A stretch of DNA of 64,000 nt. It comes from Trichostrongylus colubriformis. Its lineage: Eukaryota; Nematoda; Chromadorea; Rhabditida; Trichostrongylidae. The translations under genes were made by a program, and so were the position numbers. The notes beneath the pieces were generated by a model. It was not told where the DNA came from. It saw nothing but the letters and a program-made list of their open reading frames with translations, and ran no database searches. Position 1 is the first letter of the stretch. Each line of letters opens with the position of its first letter. Of this stretch, positions 35,101 to 50,100 are shown piece after piece. The DNA lies in NCBI GenBank assembly GCA_963978905.1, contig OZ022257.1, positions 56,438,873 through 56,502,872 on the forward strand, in the 5' to 3' direction.

Positions 35101-38100
35101 AGTAGAAAAGTATCAAATTCGTTTTTCTAGTTGTAGCAAGTTGGATCTGAAGCCCATATGATATGAAATTGTTCGAGGTTTTTTAAAATTTTCTGTGTGA
35201 AATTTTCCTTATAGATTTCCTAGTTGTAAACGAATATCAGGGACTATTCACCGCTTAAGAAATGAATTCAGTTAAGTTCTATGACGCATAGAGTGACCTT
35301 TATTTTTAGGATTCGGGTTCTTCAATTTTAAGCGACTTGCCCAATGGCGATCATCATCCCGGTCGACCTGGTCCCAGCGGAGTAAGTTAGATTTGCACTC
35401 AAAAATCTGATTACGCGAATACGTTGGAGTTGGTTTTCCAAGAATGTCTTATTCAGGCGAGATGGTGTGACGAGCCACTTCATGTAGAAATATCAATGGA
35501 TACAGATGTACATGTCCCAGATTCCCCAAAAATGGCTGATCTCTTCGAAGCTGTCACTAGGTATACTTTTTTCTACTGGTTTTAGGAATGGTGTTTGCTG
35601 TCATTCTATTGAAAGTTGTGTATTTTTTGATAAAATGTGGTATAATGGTGTCAATATCAATGAATTCACCGTTTTGCCCCATGAGTTATTCCTTTCAATC
35701 GATGCCCTGTGAACTTGAGCTACGCGTCAATGTCAAGATTAGGGCATCGGGTATCGTAGCGTAACTACCGTATTGCATCAAATGCATGCGATTCACTGCG
35801 ATTGCTCTATCGTTGCACCTACCATACCTATGTAATTTAATCTATGTAGGAGGAAAAGATGTGAAATTTAACCCAGCATAAGGACGAAGGTGCTGAGAGA
35901 TAGCGCCCACCTCTCATATTAACCTCGAAAATTTTCGGACTCAGGCAAATTAGACATCATTGATAATCACTTCGTTGTTTTTTGTCGTTTGGTATAAGAA
36001 AGTTACTTCCAGTCCCGGAATGATGTTGAACGATGGAGTCCGTGCGAAAATGGCATTACTGGCCCAACAAATCATTGACGCCTTACCGGATCGAATCAAG
36101 GTCTGGCTTTAGAGTGGCTCCTATCCTTCACAGTCTTTCGTGTGAGATCAGCTATCGTATCCATTTCAGAATGATACTCAACCACTTCTCGATGAGGAGT
36201 CGATGTCAGCTGAGGTCAATGCACAGACATCGTTCGCCTATCCGGACAACAATCCTTTCCTCTCTCACCTCACTCATGATTGCCCGGCTGACTGGGAATT
36301 TCAGCAGTATTTTGCCAATAACCATTATCAGTAAGTGTGTTCGATCACTCGTTTTTTTTATTCATTTGAGCTGGTACATGGCTCGGCAGAAAAGGTGCAC
36401 ATCTAAACCTATAATGTACCGTGTCTCAATTCGCAATTTTTTTTGGTTCTCTTCTGAAGAGGTATCGTGGTCGAATGCTTCCATCATATGTTTCCAAATA
36501 TGGCGAATAATATGCCTTTGTGGGTCCCTCTTTATGCAAAAAAGTAGGCTGGAGCGAACAGCATATATGTAGCAAGCGATGACAAAAACTTCATTGTTCG
36601 TGACATGTACGCGTGCATAGACTTCGTGTAATGGCTTTTTAACAAAGTGAACAGTAACAATCTTTATAAAGAGGTATTTGGTGATGAATTCGAGTTATTA
36701 TGAGATTCACTGATGGGAAAGGGAGGATCGGGTTTGGTCACTGTCTATAAGGTGAGGTGTGAACTTTCAGCTGTTTACCTCTGGAACATAGTTTACTCCA
36801 CCTTCGAAATTTTTGTAGGTGTGGACAGGTTCGTTATGTTGGGGAAGCTTTGAGGAATACGACAAGCCCCTTTCATCTTGTTGGTATACTAAAAGTTGGT
36901 CTCTGAAAAAGTCGCCGATGATAGATCGACCGTTTTTTGGAGACCACCTGACTGCTCGCAGTCATTTTGAAACATCACTATTGAAATTCTCTGAAAAATT
37001 GGGAAAATGCAATCTTTTTTCTAGAAAATTCTTTTCTTTCGGAATGAGACACTTTCGTAGATTCCTCAACCTATGCAAGACTCACTAGCTGTTTTCCGCT
37101 AGGTGAATCGCTCTGACGCGGGATATGTCAATCAGTCAACCAACTAGAGGCCTCTTACGGCGGAGAAAGGCGCAATGAGGCGGGCGCGACGCCTCTGATC
37201 GGCGTATTGTTGGGATTTGTACGTAATTCTCAGCCTGCGCGAAGTATGCACATAAAGAAGCAAAAATGAAGTTAAATGAAGCTATCAGGTGTTGAGGCAA
37301 GCGTGAGATCTCAAATGTTATTTCCCAAAAGCTTTGCAAATTCAGTATTCTCAGATTTCCTACTGAAAAGCCCGCCGAGGATGTCCTTTCATCGTTTTCC
37401 AGACAGCCATCAAGTCCTTCCTTCAATCATAACCATTTGTACCCAAATAAGGTACGCACGCTAGTACCCATATTTTGAATAGGTCCTTCCCTTCTGATTT
37501 AGTCAGCTTAAGAAATATTTCAGGGAGCGAGCAGCTCGTATGGTTCATCACGTGACAACACGCTGGAAAGTAGTAGCTTTGATTTTGATAAGTTCGTACA
37601 TTTATTAAAATAGTTATCGAGAAAAAATGTGGTATGACTCCCATTCCAGAGATCTCGGTGAATTCTTCAATATGAGAGTCGATGAAGAGGAAGATCCTAT
37701 ACGGCAACGTTTGGGTGGACTGAAATTGTCAGGTATGTGTTCTTAGAAGAAGTTCGGTTGTCTTGAAACAGCTAAGCAGCTCGCGTGGCTAGTTATGAAC
37801 GTCTGCGATACTGTGGAAGTACCATACTTCAATTTTTTTTATTGTTCGGGGGGTCGCTACCCTCTTCCTGGTATTTTTCGTAATATTTTTGGATATTTGA
37901 TCAATTGACCTTTTGCGTCGAGACTTTCTTGGTGCTCTCAAAATTCTCTGTTGACATTCATGGTTTATAAGAGGGGGCATGACTGAAACTTGTGCTTGTG
38001 AAAGTCGGTACAGTGATCGTCATTAGTATTAACCAACTTTAATGACATCGTCAGATCTGAAAGCAGACACGTGAAGCGGTGGTATGGGGTGGAATGAAGT

Positions 38101-41100
38101 CAATAATCAGCGGAACACGCTCCCTCCCACAATCGAAGACGTGCCTTTACCTGCTCTGCCTCTTTAAAAAGGGTGATGCAAACGAGGGCAGCCAGAGCAG
38201 ATACGGACGTTGCTCCGCCCTCCAAATCTACTCAGTCATTGGAATCCGTACCACCCAACCGCCTCCTAACAAAGCCGCGATCGCCTCATTGAAACTGGCC
38301 GTTTCATCTGCAGTTAACATGTCTTACTTTTTTGAGTACCCGAATTATTCCCAAAAGTCTTCAAAATATAGGGTATGGTAGACCGGATGCGTGTCCTAGT
38401 CAATAGTTGAGAGAGATGTGATTAACCTAAATGCTTATTGTTAGCATAAATAGAGCTCCTTTCGCCATCCAAACGCTATTTCATCGCGTCGAGCATTTCT
38501 CGACGCAAGTGCTTTTGCTTGTGCTGTCGATGAATGGAATCTCACTCAAATCATTCAAGTCCAATGATTGCTATTCCGGACGAATCTTGAACAAATAAGC
38601 AATCATTAGACTTACATGATTTGAGTGAGATCCCCTTCATGGACTGCACAAGCAAAAGCAGCGGAAGGTCAACCTTGCGTCGAGGAGTGCTCGACGAGAT
38701 GAAATATCAGTTTCGATGGCAAAGGGAGTTCTATTTATGCTAAGCGTTTGAGCCAATCACATCCCTCTCAACTATGGACTAAATATTCCGAACGAATCTC
38801 GAACAAACAAGCAAAGTGCCGGCTGTGGGATCTTCTGGATGGTTGTACAGTAGCCGGGTAGCCAATCTACTGGATCAGTCAAAGCAGATAACCTTACCCG
38901 TTGTACCTTTTTTTCTTTTCGAAGCAGCCTATGGGTGTCACTTGATGATCAATCAAAGGGATTCAGTCGGTTATAGCTTGTGACCCTTTGGAGCTTGAGC
39001 AAAAGATGAACGGGAAGGTGTTTGTGTCACTCCAGCAGCGAACGATGATCATCGACGAAGGAAACGTGATCCGTCACAGTTTGACGTCACAGAGTGAAGT
39101 GCACTGCACGGCAAACACTTGAGTTCTTTTACAAAAAGAAGAAAAACGATCGGAAGCCTGAAATATTGTAGAACCCAGAGTTCGATCAAATTCGGTCGTC
39201 ACCTACAAGGGCACTCGTATCCGGTTACAGTACTCTGAGGTGGAGGTGACAAAAGTATCTGAATGATTGATCGAAGAACAAATGGTACTTCAAAGTAATG
39301 AACATAATTATTGGGTTGGAACATAATTTCTGTTACACAATGACGAAAAATTTCAAATTTGTATTTCTTTATTTGTGTTTAACTTCAGTCAACAAAATAT
39401 GTGCCATTATAATCAACATCATATTGCCAGCGAGTAGGGAGGTAATAGATGCCTTGCTTGTAGAAGTCTGGGGATTTCTGGTCGAAGAAAGTCTGGAGGC
39501 CGATTTTGAGATCATGGTCATCGTTGAACAGCCGTCCGTCGAGGAAGTGGGTCAGAGATCGGAATAGGTGGTAGTCAGTTGAGGCCATGTCCGTAGAATA
39601 CGGCGGGTGGGGGGCTTTGTCCAATCAAGATCTTGGATCTTTTGACAGGTCAACTTTGCTACATGTGGGCGAGCGTTGTCGTGGAGAAAGAAGACTCGGT
39701 CCACTTTTTCGGTAAGTTTCGCAGCTACGTGTCCAGTTGCCTGCAATAGAGATCGGCAGTGACTGTCATAATGCATGGCAATTTTTCGCCCTTTTTTGGA
39801 AAGTTTCTAGAAAAGTTTTTCTCTTTGCAACTTTTTGAAATTTTTTTCTGTTTCAATTTGAGTCGATCGAGCCATCGGGTTGCCGCCACATGAGAGACAG
39901 TACCTGGGCCCACTGACTGGTTGATTCGGTTAGTGGCCTTGCATGCTGAGGAACTGGATCGGTGTTGTGAATTTCGCCCCCTTCGCGAAATTGTGGTAGG
40001 TTCACTGCTAATTGAAGCCATAGAGAATACGAATGTATTAATCAGTAGTCCTTTTCACTCGCGTTATATACCCCACTACCAAATATTCCAGAAGCCTACA
40101 CAATTTTCTCTAAGAAAAATAGAAAGTGTAACAGAAATTATGTCCCATCCTAATATTTCAAATGTTATGAATGTACTCGGAGTTGTAAATGCTCAAACTG
40201 CACGATATGGTCCTCACTGATTATCTGAGGAATCTGCCAGGATCTAGTTTGGGGTGAAACTTGATGTCTACCAGAGAAAGCTCACCTCAGGGGCAGGGCC
40301 AGTAACAGCGTCAGTAGGCTGATATGGATTATTTATCCGTTCATTAAAAAAACACCCTGTGAAAGGTTGTATTTTATGTTTGAAGAGGATAAATTCCTTT
40401 ACAGGAACCGCAAGGGGGTCCGAAACAAGAGGAAGATGCAAAGAAATGAGCATTTTGTAATGAACACTCAAGGTTAGAAGCGATAATAGGCGAAAAAACC
40501 CGGACTCAAAAGCGCGACGCTACGGTGTGTATTCGCATCCCATTCGCATCGGCGCATCCATTCCGAGTTGTCCGCTGTAGGAGACGGGCCGTTGGCCAAC
40601 GTTAGTTGTAGCACCTGACTCCCAGCGCATTGGAGCGGTCATTCCTAAACTACATTAGCATTCATGTACATAAGTACATCAAGAAACAATATAAGAAAGA
40701 ACAAAGGAAAAAGTAAGAGGGAAAAACAAATTTGTAATAGAGGCATCTACTTTTGGCACCATGCCCAGGCGTCAAGTTGGCGAGTTTGTGCAATGGCGGC
40801 TACTTAAACTCGTCCACAGTACCTCTGTTCTACCGTAAGCCAAAATTACCCCCTTTTGGTGTCTTTAATATTATTGGCATACGTAAAAAGTTTCGGTAAA
40901 CATGTTTTATGCAATTTACATTTGTATTTTTTATATTGCTTTATAATTTTAGCTAGTAATAGTGAAGGACTTATATCGCCGTTCCCTTTTTCGACCAATT
41001 TTCATCCCATCTTTTCATAGGACTTCCATAGAGTCATAAGTTTCTTGAAAGATTGAAGTGATTTTTAAAGATTTTGGGCATCAGGATTCCCCAGGTGTGT

Positions 41101-44100
41101 GGGTTCGGAAAAACAATCTGAAATGACTGGGATTTTTGGGAGGCAGAGGAAGAGAATACCGGAGCAGAAGATTTCTGAGAGACGAGCCGCGTTCCTTCAG
41201 GATAGCGAAGAATCCACTTGGAAAAATACCACAGTGATCTGTCAGTTTCTAGCACAGTTTCTTGTATGGGAAGTGTCATTGCTGATGTCTTTTTTAGGTG
41301 TTTGTTAGTCTGGTAGACAGTAGCTATTATTTCATGTAGCGGGCAATAGTTTCTGGCCCGGATGTGCGTCAATCGGCTATTTTTATCTCATTAAACAATC
41401 AACTGGCGATGACTTGAGCATCTCCGACTGAAATGCGTCACTGGGTAAGAGTTCTTGTCCGTGCCGTGTGGATATCCGAATAGTCCGAAATGCACTGTTT
41501 GTTCTGAGTCCGTGTGGTGGTTATGTGGTAAGAGGATGTAAGAGGAGACTCGAAAGCTTACTGTACCGCTATCGCTGTCTTTTTATTACGCTTAGGATTG
41601 GACCTAGGCTTGCACCTAGGCTTTCTGAGATTCCTAATAAGCCTGATGTGGACATTGGCTGGTCATTTTCGTTTCATGTACAAGCATAATACTGACGGTC
41701 ATTTCCATCTTTAATGGGTTTTGAATGCATTTCGCAATTCGGGCGAGTTACTTGACCCCTTCCTTAATCCCCCCCCTCGTTTTTGATCCATGGTTAATGG
41801 CGTGTGGAATATTAGCTTCATGAATCTTTGTGAAGTGAAACGGCTTGATGTCATGTGGTCCTGTGAAGAAGTATCATCCCTTAAACAAAGTATGAGCATT
41901 GCACTTTCGACACCTACAACGGATTTCCGCCGTAAACACATTTATCGCCGAGGTTCGTCGATCTTAGCATTAAATTTCTGGTGGTCAGAAATGCACTTCA
42001 TGGGACAGGAGCAGCTGATCGCTCGATCATTATAGGCGTCTGCGATGCGGAAGCTGTCACAACGGCACGGCGACATTTGCGTAATGTTTACGTATTGTTG
42101 TGAGTGCTCACGTCTGCGCTCTATTTTCGGGTGGCGCTAGAGTGGTCTTATCTTGCTCAAGCGCGTCATTGACTGGGTGGTTGATTAGGATGCGTGAACA
42201 GGTGGAAAGCTTGATGAGTACTTGAGGTTGAATAAAAAAATCGTGAGCGTTGCTAAAAAAGAAGTGTTTGGCCGTTTCCGCAGTGGGTTGGACTCCTAAA
42301 ACTTGACAAGGGAAATAATCAATGAAAGGCATAACGATTAAGTCTCCATGTCCTCTAGCAACTTCGATAAAAATGGATGGAGCACTGAGTAGAGATCTAC
42401 CCAGCTAAAAGAATCGGATCTTGTTCATGTCATCATTTTTCTTTGTTTCTCTGTGATGGAACCGTTGGTGCAAAACCTCCAGGCGATGAGGTGATAAGAC
42501 ACAAATCTCGCTTACTTCCCAGGGACAGTGGGTTACTATGAGAGGTGCACCACCCTTTTGTGCCACAACTGCACCACATCCACTCCAAGCCAAGCTAACC
42601 AGACCCCTTTAGACCTTTGTTCAATAAGTAGCTCAGACGGGCTTGGCTAGCGTGCGTTTGAGCAAATGTCGCATCATGATGTTGCACCGTGGCAGCGCAA
42701 AAGAAGTGCAGCCAAGGTATCTACTGCCCCAAGGAGGTAAATATGTAAGTTGATTAATTCAATCATTGCGAGGTGTGGCTTTAAACAGCACCAGCTATGT
42801 AGTACAAATCTACTAAAAATGGAAAATGCATCGTCACGGGAAAGTGCTATGAATTGTTTTTTTACACTGTCTAAAACATCAGTACTATGCACTTACATTT
42901 ATGAAATAACGAGGACAATGCTGTCAGAAGAATCGGCTTTTTTTTCACTGTTTGGACTGACTTTATGAAGTGCTCCGGCTACCCCGCTTCGTAATCTTTT
43001 GCAGCTTTTTCCTGCGTATTACAGTGTCTCATAGATGAGTGGGAGTTGAAGTGGCAAGAGGCGCGTTTTCGAATCGAATTTAGCCTTTGATAACCAACCT
43101 TGGGTTCTCTTTGTAATTCATCGAAAATGTTCTCATGCTCCCGTACACGCTGAGCGCGTATTCAAGAATCCCAACGATTTCAACTAGAGTGAGTGGCGTG
43201 CTCAGATGGATCAAGTGATCAGCAATTCATCAGTCCATCTCAAATGTGAACAGTTTATTGTTCGGAAGATTCCGGAAGGTCGACAACTGTTCCCGTGTTT
43301 AGGTATCATTCTCTGTTTCCTCTAGTGTTTTGGCGCAAAAGCTGAACAAAAAGTGCTCGCTAAACCGTAACTTAGCAATCGTTGAGCTGGGAATGGTCGC
43401 ATACGCTACCTTAAGAGCCTTAGTAGAGTGTGTAAGCACTGCTGGTGCTGTTCAATTTATCTTGAAGACAATTAGCAGCTCTCATTTATGGGAAATAATC
43501 GGACTGATAAACTGCTAGTCTTTCATTTTTACTTTGGACGTGTTCGATCCTCCTGATAAGAAAATGTACATTGATATCGGATAGTGCAGAATAATTATGA
43601 AAATAAATGAGCAGCGTAGCTATGAACTCAGTTCGCACAATGGCTGTGCAGCCACTTAAATATACCTTCCCAATCAAACCTCGATTTCGTTAGGGAAGTT
43701 TGACCTGGGTTTTGGATTCTTTTGATCTCTGAAATGTGTTCTTCATCATCAGGGGCTCAACTATTCTCCATATAAACGTTGAGTTCAAATGAAATGCATC
43801 GTATTGAAACGCTTACCCATTGACTTTTGAGATTCATTCCTGGGAACCTAAACCTTAGTTCATGTGTTATTCTAGCTGATTCCAGTGGGAGGCACCCCGT
43901 CACCCCTTTCCTTCCGGCTTTAAAGCTCATTTCGATTTCCCTCTTTGCATTGGCAATTGCTCAACATGCTTATGCTAATCGCGTTAGGGTCCCCGGAATG
44001 AGTTAAGAAGTAGGCTTAGAGAATGAGGTTATCCTCTGGAAGTGCCAGCTGTACGATTGCCCTAGATTTACAAATAAGCAGCAAATTTGTTATGTGAGTG

Positions 44101-47100
44101 TGCTCCCTTTCGATAGTTCAAAAAATTGAGTTTTGATATCGAGTCATTCCGTAAGCAGTGTCTTTTTTCAAACGAAAATTTTTCTTATAAAATGACAGGT
44201 TTTTTGCAGCATATGATAACATGTTCAGTTTCTGTGTGCTTCATAATGGGGACGATTTTTAGGCTGGCGAAGGTTTAGTCGGTAAAAATTGACCAACCCG
44301 TCAATTAATCAAGACTATATTCTACTTCAGGAAAATTAACCAGTCATAAGTTCCGTACTTAGCCCCGATCTCTTCTGCCAGTTTCAGCAGTTGGTTGCTT
44401 GAAAAGTCACGTTGCTGTTTTCTCATAATTAGTTTTTACGCAACAGCTCGAAGATTTTTGACAAGTGCTTCAAACCAAGGCGAGAAAATTTTCTCAACCA
44501 ATCACTTGAAGGAGTAGTCAACCATCAAGACATTGCTGACCGGATTTCTTGAGTTTCTGTTGAAAAAATAGATTGCGCAGTAATGTCAACTGGGCCACTA
44601 TCACACAGTTTTAAAATTCAATATGAATCAAAGCCAAAACAAAAACGAAACATATTTTTGATAGAGCAGGGAAATCTTCCTGAAAGGTTTATAAAGTAAA
44701 GCTGAGGGATTTGAAAAATTTCATTCTGAGTAAACGTGAGTGCTTCTGAATGAAGAGATAGAGGAAGATAAGGAAACAGCTCCCGATCAAACAGTTGATG
44801 GAACTTGCGGATCAGATCAGGTCTGATACGGCTACCCACTATTGGTTGATTTTTTATTGTTGGTTTGGCCAGTTTTTGTCCGGTGGATCTACCTCTTCGC
44901 TAGCCTGAGTTGGCCTCATTGTACCATAATCGAAAACTTAACATCACTTCTTGCAGAGCAGAAAGTCTGTTTCAAATGATATATGACATGCTGCAAAAAT
45001 TTGTAATTGTGTAGGAAAAATTCTACTTATGGAATGACCCAGTAACTCAGACATTTTTCGGGTGGTCTTTGTTGAAGAAATAGATTGCGCAGCCATTAGT
45101 TTTGTCTTTGTTCATTCCTAGGCCATTCTGATGAGTTCGTGCCCAGAGGGTGTTGCAGCTGTCCAACAATTTCAATAAATTTTAATCCAACAAAACGATA
45201 GAATCACTGAACTTAACAACTGAAGTTTGAAAAACGCACAAAGCATCAATTTACTCGAATGAGGAAAATGAGAAAAAGCTTACGTGCATTTTAAATTTCC
45301 TCTTGCTAAAGTACCAGAACTGCATTTTCATGAGACATTTACATACTGATTTTCTGGGCTATCGCCGGCGTTACATAAAAGAAAACATTGCTGGGCTCGA
45401 ACGCTTATTTCGAACACTCCTGCAAAGATAAAAATAGGAAGTTTCTACGAGCTTTCTATATTTTGGATAACCTTCCAGCTGGGATTTAAACCGATCATTC
45501 TTTAAAACTGACCTCATCAATCATTTGAAAAGTGAAGGATAGTGTTTTTGTACTTTTCTGTTTGAGTTCTTCAATCTGCCAAGAAATTTGACACGGCCAA
45601 TGTCAGTCATTGTCTGTTCGTTTCCGTCAAAAAGTCCTGTTGTAATAATAACGATAGTGCAGACGTCTCTTGCACCCTTCTTCGTTCATCATTTCGGCTT
45701 TTGGCCGGTGGCTCAAAATTTTCAATTGAAGATCTGAAGTCGGTGTACGTGCACATTATGGCTATATCATCGGGCTCGTATCACCCGTGGTGGTAAAGTG
45801 GTGGTCCAATAAAAATGTTAAGAGTTAGGTTGAGCAAGTGATGATCTTCCAGCGAAATCAGACGAAGGAACGTATAAAGGATAAAGGATAGAGTTGTGAC
45901 GTCAATAAGTCCCTTCTGTGGGATGCGCGGCGCATTCTAGTTCCATTCAGAATCGTGGTGACAGGTGAATGTGATTTGGCCTACGCAATGACGGAGGGCC
46001 AGTCGATGTATTAGGTTGATTCATAATAAATCGGACAAATTGACCAATTTTAATCATTGTCGTACAACTTTTTGACGACAACAGGGATTCACTTCAAATA
46101 TACTCCATATTTATCGATGACCTTCTGCCACGGTATAGGCAGATCATGGATGCCCTTGCTCCAGCAGGCCGAAAGCTGGAGCTCGAAGAAGTTGCCGAGT
46201 GACGCCTTGACCTCGTCGCGAGTTTTGAAGTCTTGGCCGTCCAGGTGGCGTTGGCTGTGGGAGAAAAGGTGGAAATCTGAAGGGGCCAGGTCTGGGGAGT
46301 ACGGTGGGTATAGAAGTACGGTCCAACTGTACGACAGCAGCTCGGCCTTGGTCTCTTGCGAAGAGCGGTCTGTGGAAGTAGACACGTTGTCGTGCTGGAA
46401 GTAGACATGTGACCGCCGCCGTAGCGAACTTTGGACATTGGCCTTCAATTCTCGTAATTGACGAACGTAGACGTCGGCGGATACTGTGGTACCTTCATCG
46501 AGCAGCTCCCAGTACTCTACGCCGTGTACGCTCCACCAACCGCGGTTTTCGTCTTCGATGGAATAGTCGCCTGACGCAAACTTCGAATGCTACAACTACA
46601 GTGTACTTCTGCCTGGGGCATGCTCCTTGTGAACTTCTATCGGACGTCTGCCGATATCCGCGGGTTCCTGGCCAGATAGCGATATAAATAGTATGACGTT
46701 GCGGATGTGGTCTCTGGACCGCTTGAAATCGTGCGGCATTGTGGCGGAATGAATTTACTTTGGAGTGATTATTTTGCGGTACTTTGAAAGCTTTTCATGC
46801 TCATTCCAACGGTACCTCGCGCGTCCATTTTCGTTGATTCGTTACTGAGTTATGATCTCTAGAAATTATCACTACCATTTGTCCGATTTATTATGAATCA
46901 ACCTAATAAAAGTCAGTGCTTTTACCCTGCCAGTCGAGTCTGGTACCAGTCTACCGACCACGAAAGGATAGAAGGCTGGGTTCGTCTGGACGACTGTCGA
47001 TGCGGGATTTGATTCCCGCACCATGAGAGTAGGGTGCTCGCCACCTGTCACTGCACCACCTCCGCATTGAAGGGACATATAAGCAAAGCAATGAAGACGC

Positions 47101-50100
47101 CGTTCCGTTTAGGGCTTTGGCGGTACAGGTCTGGCAAAGTGACTTGTGTGCTTCTGTTAGGAGGACAGTTTTCCCAGACTTACTGTTGTTGAAAAAAGAT
47201 GAAATAGCATGTCACCCAAATGATGTTTCCATGAGTTGTATATGATTTGTGCCCGCACTTGGTCGTAATTTTGATTAAAATCAAACCAGCAGAAGTGGTT
47301 AACCTGAAAGTGGTGGGCGAACTGAAAACTTGATCGTTGAGAGGGTGTGAATGCTCTCAAAAAGCACCCCTACCGTAGTAGTCTTTCTCTCGTAAGAAAC
47401 GAAGAAGTGTTAGATTGTTTTATTGCACACTGCAGTCTCTGCAGTTACTCTTCAGCGGCTCTTGTAAAGGTGCTTTTTTTCTGCGGAATAGAAAACATCG
47501 CAGAGAAAGATGGAAAAATGATGTTGTTGATTGTTACACAGGAACGATGCTGTATCGATGTAAATGCAAAGGTTGCATTTTTGAGATGCATCACGTATTC
47601 GAGCTCCAATTAGGATCAGGGAAGTTTGTGGTATTATGCTCGGCTAGAACAGTGACTTGGATAATACCGAATAATTTTGAAGTACTTCGTACTGGGTACA
47701 ATAGGAAGGTAGCAATATTGTGATTATCACTTGACGATCTCTGAAGGGTGAAGAGGTCGTATGGTCAGAAGCCGCTCGGGAATCATATTTATTTTCCAGG
47801 ACTTTTTCTAGGCGCGACGCTTGACCCTGTTCCTGAGTTCACAGATTCGCTTGACGTGAATCTTTGCGTCTTTCAAGTATTTAGGTCATCATCAAGTTTT
47901 TCGTTGCCTCTACGTTTCCCTATGTACTTTGAGTGGTCTTGACGAAGGTACTTCAGTAGAAAAGATAAGAAAGTGGGCACTGATAGTTGTTTACTTATGG
48001 AAAACCAAAAGCACAGATCATATGACTTATTTATCGTTTCGACATGAATAAGTTGATGAGAAGCTGTGAATTCTTTTACTTTATCGAACGGTATGAGAAG
48101 AGCTGTCCAGAAAACGAAAAAAACTGCCTGTGGCATATACTAGAAAAGTCAGACCGGCTGCCAAGGCTTTCTTACAGAATTTGGAGAACAAGGGAAGGTC
48201 GTGATAGTGAGAGCTTGTCCGTTTCTCAGCTCTCACCTGCTCGTCAGTGGAGCTTTTACTCATACGAGGTATTCGGTAAGACTGGTTGTAATGCCATTTG
48301 TAATGCCATTAAGCACGAGACGACTTCTTCAAATTCCGAGGTGATTTGATAGATGCTTCGTGTCGTAGCCCGTGATTTTGACGTAAACATTTCGGCATTC
48401 CATGAATATAAACTGGAAGCGATCAGAGGCGAAAGGCCGACGAGAAGAAAAAGATCACGTCGCGAAATGCGGAGAGATCAACTGATGAAAGATTTGTGAT
48501 GGATTAGCGATGAACCTCATATGTCGATTGACGTTTTGAAGGGAAAATGGTCATGCGACGCAAAATTTCTCGGCACTGGATTTCCCTTTGGGAACCCCGC
48601 CACACATCTGACATCTATTTGGCGTCATTAAAGCGGTTGCTTACTTACTGAGCCTGAACTGGCCGCAGAAGACTTGCGCATTGGCTGGCTCTCCAATGTT
48701 GCTGCGGTAGAGAGATTGGTCAACGCCGAATTGCTTTGTTCTTCAAATATGTTCAAATATGGTATAAAGCAAAACCAACAGCCAATACATTTTCGACACG
48801 GAAGATAGCCCAATACTTGAAAAAAATCTGTATTTTAGAATTGAAGATGATGCGTATAAACTAGCTGGTAATCGACAGACTAGTCTGAGATTGCCTATTA
48901 GGAAGAGTGGATGTGAAGTCCTTTGTAAAATGGGCAGTAGTGATCTTGACAGCGTTCTGGCTGTGAAGATCTCAAGAAATATGGCCTGGGCGCTCTTTAT
49001 TAGCTGTATGCAGAATAAATGGCCGAAAGGTAATTGGCCATAACTTCGCTCAGACACAACTTTATTTGTCGAAATAAACCATTCGAATCTACAGAATTTT
49101 GCCAACGATCTGGTAAGGAAAATATACCATCACGATTAAATTCTGGATTGCGAGAATCAATAAAGTCAAGAATGGCATTTTTACCGTGCATAATTTTTCT
49201 GCCGCAGGTTTGCATCGGGAACCCGGAAAAAGTGGTAATCCGTCAGGGATAGGTCTGGGGAATAAGGGGGGGGGGGTGAGGGAGAGGCTCGATGCCTAAC
49301 TGCATCATTTTCGTACTGGGTGCGCAAAACAACGCAAAACCCCACAGTTCGCAAGTCACCCGGCAGAAACTGATCGATACTCTCCCTCACCCCCTTATTC
49401 CTCAGACCTATCTCTGACGATTACCACTCTTCCCGGTTCTCGATGCAAACTGGGTCAGAAGGAGTTCGCCGAAACGATGCATGTTGAAAATGCCATCGTT
49501 GACTTCATTAATTTTCGCAATCCTGAATTTGATCATGATGGCATATTTTATTTACCAGATCGTTGGCAAGGTTGTGTAGATTGGAATGGTTTTTATTTCG
49601 ACAAATAAAGTTGTGTCTGAGCGAAGTTATGGCGTTTTGAAAAAAGTAGTCCGTTTTGGCCATTCATTCTGCATAGACCTGATAGAAAGAGACTTTTGTT
49701 TTGGTAAACGAGGGGCAGGCAGGAGTACATAGTTAAGTTACTCTACTGAAGAACAGTACATAGCAGACCAATAACTGGATACAGTTTCTGCCTGAATATG
49801 ATTGATGCAGTCACTCTACCAAAGACCAGTAGTAGACCAGTAGTTGGGTACGATTCCTGACTGAATATGATTGACATGCAAAGCCGTGAATGTGCAGCGA
49901 AAATATTTTTGAAGGCCCGTATTTTATGCAAAGTATCGCTGATTTCAATAATGTCTGATTCGGGTCGAACTGTCATATGTAGATGAATCAGTGGTCACTG
50001 TGGAAGTTAACATCGGTGAGCTGATAGCGAGCAGTGAGTATTTCCCCGTTCTGGAAGCTGACAAGCATCCACTTGATAACTTATCAAGATGAGGAATTCC

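Larger units (their letters stand above)
45908..47070 (-). repeat. tRNA-derived SINE split by a mariner insertion
   Basis: The SINE body is at 45908-46010 and the head at 46909-47070, with an 896-bp mariner between. On the minus strand the head has box A (GTGGTGCAGTGACAGGTGG) and box B (GGAATCAAATCCCGC). Removing the mariner and one TA restores a continuous copy comparable to 5211-5476, where CCAGCCGTTGTACGAGTCAG is uninterrupted. Confidence 0.8.

Noticed and set aside
41034..41372. Lysophospholipid acyltransferase fragment suggested by YPEGTR
   Set aside because: Only six residues match. The neighbouring sequence is Ser-rich and unlike the family, and no other motif is near.
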